From contig JAIZVZ010000020.1 of the NCBI GenBank assembly GCA_021768485.1, forward strand, positions 1-50,682: a stretch of DNA of 50,682 bases, given 5' to 3'. Below are positions 39,336-47,687 of the stretch, piece by piece. A program made the translations under genes and the position numbers. The notes beneath the pieces are model-generated. The model searched no databases and was not told the DNA's origin. It saw only the letters and a program-made list of their open reading frames with translations. The stretch is from Oxalobacteraceae bacterium (GTDB lineage: Bacteria > Pseudomonadota > Gammaproteobacteria > Burkholderiales > Burkholderiaceae_D). How positions within the stretch are numbered: the first letter of the stretch is position 1; each line of letters starts with the position of its first letter.

Positions 39336-40415
39336 TTACACGTCGATCGCATCGAGCGCATAAGGCAGCTCGAGCCACTGCAACGGCGGACCGTCGGCGC
39401 TGCCGAGGTGGACGCTGCCGGCCTGGCGGGCGGCCAATTTGATTTCCGTCAACAAATGCCAGCATGGCAGGCCTTCGTCTTGCGTCGCCTGCGCATTGAC
39501 GACCGTGCCGCACGGTTGTGCGGGGTCGCTGCTCGAAAAAATCTCGGCGCCCGGCACGACGCCGACTGCGGTGGCGGCCACTTTGGCCAGCATCATGCGG
39601 CGCTTGAGCGTGCCCAGATACTGGCTGCGGGCGACGATTTCCTGGCCCGGATAACAGCCTTTCTTGAAATTGACGCCGCCGATCAATTCGAAATTGATCA
39701 TTTGCGGAACGAATTTTTCCTGGGTCGGCAGGCTCAGCTGCGGGACGCCGGCGTGGATTGCCGACAAGTCCCAGGCGCGCTCGTCGAGCGGCGCCAGCGC
39801 GCCGGCCAGCTGCGGCCAGGCGGCCGCGGCCGTCGCTTCGCTGCACAGCCACAGATAGCGCGCCGCGCCGAAGGCGTCGCCGACCCGGATCAGCGTGCCG
39901 TGGGCGTTTTCGCACAGCGAATAGGCGTGCGGCGGCAAGTGCGGGAACCAGTTTGCCAATGCCGTACCGGCCGCCTGTCCGCCCAGGCCCAGCGTGACTT
40001 GTTGCATAGGAAAATCGGGGTTGCCGGCAACGGCCTGCAGTTTGACCTTGTCACGCAGCACATACATGCTCAGCCGTTTTTGGATCGGCGCTGCCAGTTC
40101 GGCCGGCAATTGCAGCCAGACCGTGTCGGCGCTTTGCCACATCAGCATGGTCGTCAGCAGCCGGCCTTTGGGCGAGCAATAGGCGGCCAGCTGCGCCTTG
40201 CCGACGCCGGCGGCGAGCGGTTCGGCCAGGTGCTGGACATCGTTGGTCAGTTGGTTGTGCAGGAATTTGACGGCGTCAAGCCCGTTTGCCGCGATCAGGC
40301 TGGCCTCGTGGATGGCCGCGACAAAGCCGTCTTGCACGAGCGCCAGCGTCGGCGGCGCGGCAAAACCGGCCTTGCGCGCGCCGCTATCGCTCAGATATTG
40401 TTGGAATTCATTCAT
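39336..40415 (-). CDS. ygfZ: YgfZ/GcvT folate-binding protein
   Basis: This protein of about 359 residues resembles T-protein of glycine cleavage and uses folate to help assemble or repair Fe-S clusters in enzymes such as MiaB. The diagnostic YgfZ motif KGCYPGQEIVAR is intact, including the reactive Cys, and an aminomethyltransferase-like N-terminal part (LDAVKFLHNQLTNDVQHL) precedes it. I prefer the ATG at 40415 (MNEFQQYLSD); a GTG three codons earlier is also open. The leader contains a 13-bp duplication. It is divergent from mltG, an arrangement common in betaproteobacteria. Confidence 0.93.
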   Translation of the reverse strand: MNEFQQYLSDSGARKAGFAAPPTLALVQDGFVAAIHEASLIAANGLDAVKFLHNQLTNDVQHLAEPLAAGVGKAQLAAYCSPKGRLLTTMLMWQSADTVWLQLPAELAAPIQKRLSMYVLRDKVKLQAVAGNPDFPMQQVTLGLGGQAAGTALANWFPHLPPHAYSLCENAHGTLIRVGDAFGAARYLWLCSEATAAAAWPQLAGALAPLDERAWDLSAIHAGVPQLSLPTQEKFVPQMINFELIGGVNFKKGCYPGQEIVARSQYLGTLKRRMMLAKVAATAVGVVPGAEIFSSSDPAQPCGTVVNAQATQDEGLPCWHLLTEIKLAARQAGSVHLGSADGPPLQWLELPYALDAIDV

Positions 40416-40418
40416 AAA

Positions 40419-40444
40419 TTGCACCCATTTATCGCACCCATTTG
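40419..40444. repeat. 13-bp tandem duplication in the ygfZ leader
   Basis: TTGCACCCATTTA is followed directly by TCGCACCCATTTG. The duplicated block ends four bases from the ygfZ ATG and supplies the only G-rich (GGGTG) stretch available as a ribosome site. Confidence 0.75.
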
Positions 40445-40585
40445 CGAATTAGCCTTTATCATTACGGGCTTATTATAGTGATGTCGCACAATTTGCGTCA
40501 GACCCGGTCCAATTCTGGTTTGCAGCGCGCCTCGGAAAGGCTGCGTTTGTGGTCTTAACGATAACTTTGCGATGGCTTGGTCGAT

Positions 40586-41587
40586 ATGGTATTTATTCGG
40601 AACACGATTATTTTATTATTGGTGACGGTGGCGGTGCTCGGCGGCGGCCTGTATTACTGGTCGCAGCAAGCAATCATCACGGAAGGCGAGCCGCTCGCCT
40701 TTACCGTGCTGGCCGGCAGCGGCGTGGCCGGCTCGGCCGAGCAGATCGCCGCCGCCGGCATTCCGGTCAATCCGGCCCTGCTGATCCTGGTCGCGCGCCT
40801 GAGCGGCAAGAGCGCCAAGCTGAAAGCTGGCAGTTACGAGTTAAAGCCGGGCACCACGCCTTTGCAACTGGTCGGACAGTTGGCGCGCGGCGAATTTGCG
40901 CAAGAGTCGCTGGCCATCATCGAAGGCTGGACGTTTCACCAGATGCGCGAGGCGGTGGCCGCCAACCGCGGCTTGAAGCACGATACCGTAGCGCTGTCGG
41001 ACCGCGAACTGCTGGCCAAGCTGAATATCGACTATGCGTCGGGCGAAGGCCTGTTTTTCCCCGACACCTATCTGTTTGCCAAGGGCTCGTCCGACCTGCC
41101 GATCTACAGGCAGGCGCATGGCGAGCTGAAAAAACGGCTCGAGCAGGCCTGGGCCCAGCGCGACGTCTCGCTGCCTTACAAGACGGCCTACCAGGCCTTG
41201 ACCATGGCCTCGATCGTCGAAAAAGAGACCGGCCGCAAGTCCGAACGCGACATGATTGCCTCGGTATTCGTCAACCGCCTGAAAATCGGCATGCTGCTGC
41301 AGACCGATCCCAGCGTCATCTACGGCATGGGCGCGCGCTACCAGGGCCATATCAGCAAGAGCGACCTGGGCACCGATACGCCTTACAATACCTATATGCG
41401 GCCCGGCTTGCCGCCGACGCCGATTTCCCTGCCCGGGGTCGCGGCCCTGCATGCGGCGCTGGCGCCGGCCAAAAGCGATGCGCTGTATTTCGTCGCCAGA
41501 GGCGATGGCAGCAGTCAGTTTTCGGCCAGCCTGCCCGAGCATAACCGGGCGGTCAACAAATACATTCGAGGGCTTACTGGCCGATGA
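40586..41587 (+). CDS. mltG: Endolytic murein transglycosylase MltG
   Basis: This 333-residue inner-membrane enzyme cuts nascent glycan strands and sets peptidoglycan chain length. The N-terminus [20 protein letters not shown] is a single membrane anchor. A LysM-like region precedes the YceG catalytic domain. The catalytic Glu212 lies in [14 protein letters not shown], and [12 protein letters not shown] and [14 protein letters not shown] are family signatures. The length matches E. coli YceG (340). The stop overlaps the tmk start (ATGA), so it is the first gene of the mltG-tmk-holB-pilZ operon. The start ATG at 40586 has only a weak ribosome site. Confidence 0.95.
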   Translation: MVFIRNTIILLLVTVAVLGGGLYYWSQQAIITEGEPLAFTVLAGSGVAGSAEQIAAAGIPVNPALLILVARLSGKSAKLKAGSYELKPGTTPLQLVGQLARGEFAQESLAIIEGWTFHQMREAVAANRGLKHDTVALSDRELLAKLNIDYASGEGLFFPDTYLFAKGSSDLPIYRQAHGELKKRLEQAWAQRDVSLPYKTAYQALTMASIVEKETGRKSERDMIASVFVNRLKIGMLLQTDPSVIYGMGARYQGHISKSDLGTDTPYNTYMRPGLPPTPISLPGVAALHAALAPAKSDALYFVARGDGSSQFSASLPEHNRAVNKYIRGLTGR

Positions 41588-42231
41588 GCATTAGCGAGAA
41601 CAAGCTGCCCGTGCGCGGCAAAATGATTACTTTCGAAGGCATCGACGGCGCCGGCAAGTCGACCCATATCGCGATGGCGACCGAATTCGTGCGCCGGCAC
41701 GGCAAGACCGTGGTCAGTACGCGCGAGCCGGGCGGCACGCCGCTGGCCGAAAAACTGCGCGATTTGCTGCTGCACCAGGACATGCATCTGGAAACCGAAG
41801 CGCTGCTGATGTTTGCCTCGCGCCGCGAACATCTGGCGCAGGTGATCGAACCGGCGCTGGCGCGCGGCGACTGGGTCATCTCGGACCGCTTCACCGATGC
41901 CAGTTTTGCCTATCAGGGCGGCGGCCGCGGCTTGCCGATCGCCAAGCTCGAAGCGCTCGAGCAATGGGTTCATCCGCATCTGCAGCCGGACCTGACCTTT
42001 CTGTTCGATCTGCCGGTCGAGGTCGCCCGCGCGCGGCTCGACGCCACCCGCACGCTCGACAAGTTCGAGCAGGAGCGCACCGGTTTTTTCAATCGTGCGC
42101 GCGCCGAATACCTGCGCCGCGCGGCCCAGTTCGCGCCGCGTTTTCGCGTCGTCGACGCCACCCGGGCGGTCGACGCCATCGGTGCCCAGCTGCAGGGCTG
42201 GCTCGGCGAACTGCTCGAAAGCCGGCCATGA
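41584..42231 (+). CDS. tmk: Thymidylate kinase
   Basis: This 215-residue enzyme phosphorylates dTMP to dTDP for DNA synthesis. The P-loop GIDGAGKST is at residues 19-27, the DR(F/Y) motif is [17 protein letters not shown], and the LID region follows near FEQERTGFF. The N-terminus has about 12 extra residues before RGKMITFEG, but the ATGA overlap with mltG supports this start. It overlaps holB by four bases. Confidence 0.97.
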   Translation: MSISENKLPVRGKMITFEGIDGAGKSTHIAMATEFVRRHGKTVVSTREPGGTPLAEKLRDLLLHQDMHLETEALLMFASRREHLAQVIEPALARGDWVISDRFTDASFAYQGGGRGLPIAKLEALEQWVHPHLQPDLTFLFDLPVEVARARLDATRTLDKFEQERTGFFNRARAEYLRRAAQFAPRFRVVDATRAVDAIGAQLQGWLGELLESRP

Positions 42232-43283
42232 GCGGCGCCAGCCTCCTGTATCCGTGGCAGGGCGACGACTGGCGCCAGCTGCAGCGGCTGCAGCAGCGCT
42301 TGCCGCACGCCTTGCTGTTTCATGGCGCCGCCGGCATCGGCAAATCGCATTTCGTCGAGCAGTTCGCGCAATCGCTGCTGTGCGAAAGCCGCCAGAGCTC
42401 GGGCGAAGCGTGCGGCGTGTGCGGCTCCTGCACCTGGTTCGTCCAGCATAATCATCCCGATTACCGCCTGGTGCGGCCGGAAGCGCTGGAAGACGAGGGC
42501 GAGGGCAGCGACGGCGGCGAGGCCGACGGCGCCGCGACCAAGAGCAAGGCCAGCAAGACGCCCTCGAAGGAAATCAAGATCGATCAGGTGCGGGCCTTGG
42601 CCGATTTCATGAATATCTCGACGCATCGCCAGGGCAAGCGCGTGGTGGTCCTGTATCCGGCCGAAGCGCTCAATACCGCGGCCTCGAACGCGCTCCTGAA
42701 GACGCTAGAAGAACCGCCTGCGGATACGGTATTCCTGCTGGTCTCGAACAGCCTGGACCGGCTGTTGCCGACGATTCTGTCGCGCTGCCGCAAGGTGGCG
42801 CTGGCCAAGCCGGAGCCGGCCGTGGCGCTGGCCTGGCTGGCGGCGCAGGGCGTGACCGACGCCGAGAGCGCGCTGGCCGAGCAGGGCGGCGCACCGCTGG
42901 CGGCGCTGCGCGAGGCGCAGTCGGGCGAGCGCGAGGAACTGGCGCCTTATCTGCAGTTCCTGGCCGCACCGAGCATCGATGGTGCGCTCAAAACCGCGGA
43001 CAAATTCCAAAAGACGCCGCTGACGCAATTGGTGGCGCTGTCGCAGCGCTGGCTGTATGATTTATTTTCTTGCCAGATGACGGCGGCGATCCGCTACTAT
43101 CCGCGCCAGCAGGCCGCGTTGGCGGCGCTGGCGGCGCGCGTCGACCGCAGCCGCCTGCTCGCAGCGCTGCAGGCGATCGGCGAGCGGCGCGCGATTGCCG
43201 ACCATCCGCTGGCGCCGAAACTGTTTATCGAAGATATGCTGCTCGATTATTGTGCTTTGTTTTCATCCACTGAGAGGCCGTGA
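42228..43283 (+). CDS. holB: DNA polymerase III subunit delta'
   Basis: This 351-residue clamp-loader subunit begins [19 protein letters not shown] at 42228, overlapping the tmk stop (ATGA). It has a P-loop-like GAAGIGKSH at residues 33-41 and a zinc-binding cysteine cluster including [24 protein letters not shown] and [11 protein letters not shown] are hallmark delta' motifs. An acidic-then-basic insert (about residues 85-110, [16 protein letters not shown]) precedes IKIDQVRAL and explains the extra length over E. coli (334). It is followed immediately by pilZ. Confidence 0.95.
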   Translation: MSGASLLYPWQGDDWRQLQRLQQRLPHALLFHGAAGIGKSHFVEQFAQSLLCESRQSSGEACGVCGSCTWFVQHNHPDYRLVRPEALEDEGEGSDGGEADGAATKSKASKTPSKEIKIDQVRALADFMNISTHRQGKRVVVLYPAEALNTAASNALLKTLEEPPADTVFLLVSNSLDRLLPTILSRCRKVALAKPEPAVALAWLAAQGVTDAESALAEQGGAPLAALREAQSGEREELAPYLQFLAAPSIDGALKTADKFQKTPLTQLVALSQRWLYDLFSCQMTAAIRYYPRQQAALAALAARVDRSRLLAALQAIGERRAIADHPLAPKLFIEDMLLDYCALFSSTERP

Positions 43284-43732
43284 TGGCAGATCCGCACGAA
43301 CCTGAGGCAGCCGTGCCGGGCAATATCGGCGGCGCGCCAGGCGCGGCCAATGTGACCAATGTGGCCAATGCCGCCGCCGAGGCCGGGCAGGCGGCGCGGC
43401 CGACCGTGCTCTCGCTGTCGATCAAGGAAAAATCGGCGCTGTATGCGGCCTATATGCCTTTTCTTAAGCACGGCGGGATTTTTGTGCCGAGTAGCAAACG
43501 CTACAGAATCGGCGACGAGATCTATCTGATCCTGGCCCTGATGGACGACGCCCACAAGTATCCGCTGGCCGGCAAGGTGGCCTGGATCACGCCGGCCGGC
43601 GCCAACAACAACAAGACCCAGGGCATCGGCCTGCAATTTCCAGAGGACGAGAGCGGGCAGCGCGTCAAGGCGCGCATTGAAGAAATCCTCGGCGCCGCCT
43701 TGCGTTCATCGCGCGCCACCCACACTTTATAA
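43283..43732 (+). CDS. pilZ: PilZ domain protein (holB-linked type)
   Basis: This 149-residue protein starts at the ATG at 43283, one base overlapping the holB stop, with GAGAGG upstream. The N-terminal ~40 residues are low complexity (AANVTNVANAAAEA), partly encoded by 9-bp repeats. The core LSIKEKSALYAAYMPFLKHG to KTQGIGLQF is the PilZ fold. The RxxxR and D/NxSxxG motifs needed for cyclic-di-GMP binding are not visible, as in the P. aeruginosa PilZ linked to holB, which acts in type IV pilus assembly without binding the nucleotide. A pilus-related role is therefore likely but inferred. Confidence 0.88.
   Translation: MADPHEPEAAVPGNIGGAPGAANVTNVANAAAEAGQAARPTVLSLSIKEKSALYAAYMPFLKHGGIFVPSSKRYRIGDEIYLILALMDDAHKYPLAGKVAWITPAGANNNKTQGIGLQFPEDESGQRVKARIEEILGAALRSSRATHTL
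43343..43369. repeat. In-frame 9-bp repeat x 3 in pilZ
   Basis: GCGGCCAAT, GTGACCAAT and GTGGCCAAT are contiguous and encode Ala/Val-Ala/Thr-Asn triplets in the N-terminal tail. Confidence 0.7.
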
Positions 43733-43736
43733 AATT

Positions 43737-44255
43737 ATGCACGCATACAGTCATACCGACGCCGTCCTCGACGATCTTCCCGCCATCGTGGAAATCTACA
43801 ATTCGACTATCGCCTCGCGCATGGTCACCGCCGATACCGAAGCGGTCTCGCTCGAATCGCGCCTGCCCTGGTTCCATGAGCACAACCCGCAGCGCCGGCC
43901 CCTGTGGGTCGTGCGCGCCCCTGCCGGCGGCGGCCGCCAGTCCGCGATCGCCGGCTGGATGTCGTATTCGAATTTTTACGGTCGTCCGGCTTATTCGGGC
44001 ACTGCCGAACTGTCGATCTATCTGCACGAAGACTGGCGCGGCAAGGGCCTGGGGCGGTATTTTCTGACGCAGGCGATCGCGCATGCGCCGGCGCTCGAGG
44101 TGCATACCCTGCTGGGTTTTATTTTTGGCCATAACGAGGCCAGCCTGAAACTGTTTGCCGGTTTCGGCTTCGAACGCTGGGCGGCGCTGCCGCGTGTGGC
44201 GCGGCTCGATGATGTCGAGCGCGACCTCATCATCCTCGGCAAGCGCGTGGCTTGA
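43737..44255 (+). CDS. GNAT acetyltransferase, phosphinothricin-acetyltransferase-like
   Basis: This protein has 172 residues from MHAYSHTDAVLDDLPAIVEI at 43737, four bases after pilZ. It has the PAT/bar-like layout: AIVEIYNSTIASRMVTADTE near the start, PAYSGTAELSIYLHEDWRGK with the acetyl-CoA-binding GKGLGRYFL, and GFIFGHNEASLKLFAGFGFE. Relatives acetylate amino acids, methionine sulfone/sulfoximine or other small amines; the substrate here is unknown. It interrupts the frequent pilZ-tatD neighbour pair. It has little or no ribosome site and is probably translated by coupling or re-initiation after pilZ. Confidence 0.88.
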   Translation: MHAYSHTDAVLDDLPAIVEIYNSTIASRMVTADTEAVSLESRLPWFHEHNPQRRPLWVVRAPAGGGRQSAIAGWMSYSNFYGRPAYSGTAELSIYLHEDWRGKGLGRYFLTQAIAHAPALEVHTLLGFIFGHNEASLKLFAGFGFERWAALPRVARLDDVERDLIILGKRVA

Positions 44256-44343
44256 GGAGGACGCCGCTGCGCCAGCCCTGCGGGATGGCGCAGGCGGCAT
44301 ATGGCCGCTTGTGACGGCCTCAAGTTTGTCCTGTTTTTTATGG

Positions 44344-44371
44344 TTTATTAACTTCTATTTATTAACTTCCA
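44344..44371. repeat. 14-bp tandem duplication upstream of tatD
   Basis: TTTATTAACTTCTA is followed directly by TTTATTAACTTCCA, with a degenerate third unit starting CTTATTATCTG. It is AT-rich and 54 bp before the tatD start. Confidence 0.8.
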
Positions 44372-44424
44372 CTTATTATCTGCCGCGCCTCGGCCGTCAC
44401 CGGATTTAACCGTCGGATTCAATC

Positions 44425-45207
44425 ATGTTCATCGATTCGCATTGCCACATCAATTTCTCGAGCCTGGCGGCCCGCATGCCCGAGGTCCTGGCCCGGATGG
44501 CCGAAAATCGCGTCACCCATGCGCTGTGCGTATCGGTCGACCTGCCTGATTTTCCGCAGGTGCTGGAACTGGCCACGCGCTATCCGCACATCTTTGCCTC
44601 GGTCGGCGTCCATCCCGATTATGTCGATACGCCGGAGCCGTCGGTGGCGCAGCTGGTGGATTTGTCGGCGCATCCGAAAATTGTCGCCATCGGCGAGACC
44701 GGCCTCGATTATTTTCGCCTGAAAGGCGACCTCGAATGGCAGCGCGAACGCTTCCGGGTCCATATCCGCGCCTCGCGCCAGGCCGGAAAGCCGCTGATCA
44801 TCCATACCCGCGCCGCCGCCGAAGATACGCTGGCCATCATGCGCGAAGAGGGCGCCGGCCTCGATGACGGCGGCGCCGGCGGCGTCATGCATTGTTTTAC
44901 CGAATCGCTGGCGGTGGCCGAAGCGGCCATTGCCATGGGCTTTTACATTTCTTTTTCCGGCATCGTCACGTTCAAGAGCGCGACCGAACTGCAAGCGGTG
45001 GCGCGTGCGTTGCCGCTCGAACGCATGCTGATCGAGACCGACGCCCCTTATCTGGCGCCGGTGCCGCATCGCGGCAAGGAAAACGAGCCCGGCTTTGTCT
45101 GTCATGTGGCGCAATTTCTGGCGCAACTGAAGGGGGTGCCGGTGGAGCAGGTGGCGCGTCAGACGACGGCCAATTTCTTTGATCTGTTTCGGTCCGCACA
45201 GCCCTAA
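44425..45207 (+). CDS. TatD family metal-dependent hydrolase
   Basis: This 260-residue TIM-barrel hydrolase of the TatD/YcfH/YjjV group begins MFIDSHCHINF with metal ligands His6 and His8. It carries GETGLDYFRLKGDLEWQR (metal Glu), HTRAAAEDTL, VMHCFTESLAVAEAAIAMG and LIETDAPYLAP (metal Asp). Family members are 3'-exonuclease/DNases acting in nucleic-acid repair and turnover. The length matches E. coli TatD-type proteins. It is the last gene of the holB-linked operon, with 169 bp and an AT-rich repeat before it, so it may also have its own promoter. Confidence 0.95.
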   Translation: MFIDSHCHINFSSLAARMPEVLARMAENRVTHALCVSVDLPDFPQVLELATRYPHIFASVGVHPDYVDTPEPSVAQLVDLSAHPKIVAIGETGLDYFRLKGDLEWQRERFRVHIRASRQAGKPLIIHTRAAAEDTLAIMREEGAGLDDGGAGGVMHCFTESLAVAEAAIAMGFYISFSGIVTFKSATELQAVARALPLERMLIETDAPYLAPVPHRGKENEPGFVCHVAQFLAQLKGVPVEQVARQTTANFFDLFRSAQP

Positions 45208-45440
45208 ATGCAGAACAGACAAGAAAATCAGGCTTTTATTGACGCATAAATATCGTCGTGCCAGGCCGATAATTGCAATCGTAGTCCAATAGCCCGCCGC
45301 GGATCAGGTGGCCCTGCCTGTCAGGCGCCCTCGGTCGCTGCAACTGGCGACCGGCTTTGCCGCCGGTCCGGTGCGGTTTAATACGACCTTCGCAGACAGC
45401 AACTGTTGTCAGACTTGCGAGACCAATTTCGGGAATTCAC

Positions 45441-45788
45441 ATGACCATTTCTGCCATCAAATCCGGGCCGACCACCCCGGTCGTCAGCGATTCAAGCAAA
45501 AAAAACAACGGTAGCGGTTTTCAATCGGCCCTGGCGGCCGCCCAGTCGAGCGCGCCCAGCCCCGCCGATGAAGCGGCGGCCTCGGCCAAGATGACGCCGG
45601 CGCAGCGCCTGCGGGCCGATTCCCTGACCAAGCTCTCCATTAAGGAAAGCGATCTCGACGCGATGAGCCCGGATCAGCGCAAGGTGATGGAAGATAAAAT
45701 TGCCGAAATGATTGCCGATGCCCAGGCGAAATCGGTGCCGCTGATGACCAAGCTCTCGGCTCCGATGTCGCGCCCAGTCATCGCCTAA
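45441..45788 (+). CDS. Hypothetical protein, 115 aa
   Basis: This 115-residue protein starts MTISAIKSGPTTPVVSD at 45441 with GGGA seven bases upstream. The N-terminal half is low complexity (Ser/Ala/Lys). The C-terminal half is predicted helical: MTPAQRLRADSLTKLSIKES, then a segment ending MSPDQRKVMEDKIAEMI. It has no signal peptide or membrane segment. I do not recognise the family. It stands alone between tatD and a repeat-rich spacer. Confidence 0.65.
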   Translation: MTISAIKSGPTTPVVSDSSKKNNGSGFQSALAAAQSSAPSPADEAAASAKMTPAQRLRADSLTKLSIKESDLDAMSPDQRKVMEDKIAEMIADAQAKSVPLMTKLSAPMSRPVIA

Positions 45789-46165
45789 CAGCCGCCAGCT
45801 GGCTTGCCGGCTGATTGTCTTGCCGCTGGCGTGTCGCCGCCTCAGTGTTGTTGCGTGCGTCTTGCACTGAGTCTTGCACTGAGTTTTGCACTGAGTCTAG
45901 CACTGAGTTTTGCTAAGCGATTGCCGGCGCCAGCACGAGGTATCGTGGGCCAGGCGGCGCTCGTGCCTGCAGCCGTCTGCGGCAGGCCGCATGGTCTTGC
46001 CATATCCGAACCGCGCCCGGCCGGGCGCTGCGCAGCGTTTTCAGTATTTTTCTGACAGCGCCGCTTCTTTTCGTCCGATATATTTCCCCCGTCTTTCACG
46101 CTTACGATGCCCTGTCGGCACGCTGCGGCCGGCTTTGCACGGCGTTTTGCGGAAAGGGGAAAATC
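45789..46165. other. Repeat-containing spacer
   Basis: This 377-bp region carries the 12-bp x 4 array at 45861-45908. The array translates as LALS repeats in one frame, but no ribosome site supports a gene. Nothing else is recognised in it. Confidence 0.5.
45861..45908. repeat. Tandem repeat CTTGCACTGAGT, 12-bp x 4
   Basis: The units are CTTGCACTGAGT (twice), TTTGCACTGAGT and CTAGCACTGAGT, followed by a decayed TTTGCTAAGCGA. It is intergenic. Confidence 0.92.
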
Positions 46166-46387
46166 ATGCCTAGAGGCGACAAATCAGCGTATACCGACAA
46201 GCAAAAGCGGCAGGTCCGGCATATCGAGGACGGTTATGAAGCGCGCGGCGTGCCGCCAGACGAAGCGGCGCGCCGCGCATGGGCGACCGAAAACAAGCTG
46301 TCCGGCGGCGGGAAAAAGAAAATCGAGAAAACCGAGAAAACCGAGAAAACCGCCAAAAGCCGCGCGGGCAAAAGCGGCAATGCCTGA
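46166..46387 (+). CDS. Small basic protein, 'plasmid stabilization protein'-like
   Basis: This 73-residue protein begins MPRGDKSAYTDKQKRQVRHI and contains EARGVPPDEAARRAWATENK followed by LSGGGKKK. It matches a widespread small-protein family often labelled plasmid stabilization protein, without proven function. The start has GGGGAAAATC directly upstream, a strong ribosome site. The Lys-rich tail contains three EKT repeats encoded by a 9-bp tandem repeat (46325-46351). Despite the family label, nothing here suggests a plasmid. It may bind nucleic acid given its charge; that is inference. Confidence 0.78.
   Translation: MPRGDKSAYTDKQKRQVRHIEDGYEARGVPPDEAARRAWATENKLSGGGKKKIEKTEKTEKTAKSRAGKSGNA
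46325..46351. repeat. In-frame 9-bp repeat GAGAAAACC x 3
   Basis: Three identical contiguous units encode Glu-Lys-Thr x 3 in the tail of the small basic protein. Confidence 0.85.
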
Positions 46388-46466
46388 GGGGCGCCCCGGC
46401 CGGGCGCGAACCTGCGGTGCATGCGAGGTGCGTGCGAGGTGCGCGCGAAGTGCGCGCGGGCTGACG

Positions 46467-47609
46467 TCAAGCGGCCGTCAGCCGCCACAACGATGTGATC
46501 TCGGCGGCGCGCGCCGCATGCAGCGCATCGCTTTCATCGGCCGTGCGCGGGTGGCTCGGCTTGATGTCGAGACGGTCGACGACTTTCAGGCCGGCTTGCT
46601 GTATGGCCGCCAGCAGTTGCGTGCGCGAGCGCAATTCCAGCAGTTCGGCCAGATCGGACAGGATCAGCCAGCCTTCGCCGCCGGCCGTCAGATGCTGTGC
46701 CAGACCATTCAGAAAGCCGAGCAGCATGCGGCTGTCGGGGTCGAAAATGGCGTGGTCGATGGCCGAATTCGGGCGCGCCGGCAGCCATGGCGGATTGCAG
46801 ACGATGAGGGCGGCGCGGCCGGGCGGGAACAGGTCGGCCTGCAATACTTCGACCGTGTCGGCCAGGCCGAGGCGGGCCAGGTTTTCGCGGGCGCAAATCA
46901 GGGCCCGGCTGTCCTGGTCGGTGGCGATGATTTTTTCAATGCCGCGCCGCGCCAGCAGCGCCGCCAGCACGCCGGTGCCGGTGCCGATATCGAAGGCCAG
47001 TTGCCGGGCGCCGGCCGGTAGCGGAGCGTCCGCCACCAGCGACACGTATTCGCCGCGCACTGGCGCAAACACGCCGTAATGCGGATGGATCCGTTCGCCG
47101 AGGGCGGCGACCGCCACCCCTTTCTTGCGCCATTCATGGGCGCCGATCAAGCCCTGCAATTGGCGCAGCGGCGTCACGAACGGCTGCTCGGGCGGGCCGT
47201 AGGCTTCGCGGCAGGCCTCGGCGACATCGGGCGCGCGCCGCAAGGCGATCGTATAGTCGGCCTCGAAGGCGATCAGCAGCATGCCCAGCGTGCGGGCGCG
47301 CTGCGATTGCGCCTGGCGGTGCAAATGAAATGCCTGACCGGCGATCGGCGGCGTGTCGCCTGCCGTTTTTTTCTTTTTTGCCGGCCTGCTGTCGGCGCGC
47401 CGCGCCATGGCCTGCAATAACTGGCGGCCATTTTGAAAGTCGCCGCGCCACAGCAGGCCGCAGCCTTCCGATGCCAGGCGGAAGGCGGTGTCGGCCGTCA
47501 TCGTATCGTCGGCCGTGACGATGCGCTTGGGCGGCGGATTGCTGCCTTCGGAGCGCCAGTTGGCGTGGCGCGTCTGGCCGTCTTCGGTCCAGCTGATGGT
47601 GTGCTGCAT
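46467..47609 (-). CDS. Class I SAM-dependent methyltransferase (NPPW type)
   Basis: This 380-residue protein has a Rossmann methyltransferase core in its C-terminal half. The SAM-binding loop is FDIGTGTG (about 206-213), an acidic residue follows in ATDQDS, and the catalytic motif NPPW is at 272-275. NPPY/W motifs occur in enzymes that methylate glutamine or exocyclic amines of adenine/guanine (HemK/PrmC, RlmG, TrmN6-like). The N-terminal ~195 residues (TADTAFRLASEGCGLLWRGD) are not a known recognition domain to me, so the substrate is open. No strong ribosome site precedes the ATG. Confidence 0.85.
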   Translation of the reverse strand: MQHTISWTEDGQTRHANWRSEGSNPPPKRIVTADDTMTADTAFRLASEGCGLLWRGDFQNGRQLLQAMARRADSRPAKKKKTAGDTPPIAGQAFHLHRQAQSQRARTLGMLLIAFEADYTIALRRAPDVAEACREAYGPPEQPFVTPLRQLQGLIGAHEWRKKGVAVAALGERIHPHYGVFAPVRGEYVSLVADAPLPAGARQLAFDIGTGTGVLAALLARRGIEKIIATDQDSRALICARENLARLGLADTVEVLQADLFPPGRAALIVCNPPWLPARPNSAIDHAIFDPDSRMLLGFLNGLAQHLTAGGEGWLILSDLAELLELRSRTQLLAAIQQAGLKVVDRLDIKPSHPRTADESDALHAARAAEITSLWRLTAA

Positions 47610-47687
47610 AAGAATGGCTTGGGTCTTCGTGAACAGACCCGCATTATACGTCCTCGGACGCGCTCTCGAATGGCGATTCGCGCCTGG

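Noticed and set aside
45804-46055. 83-codon frame with LALS repeats
   Set aside because: The repeats are the 12-bp array translated; no ribosome site, and the flanks look random.
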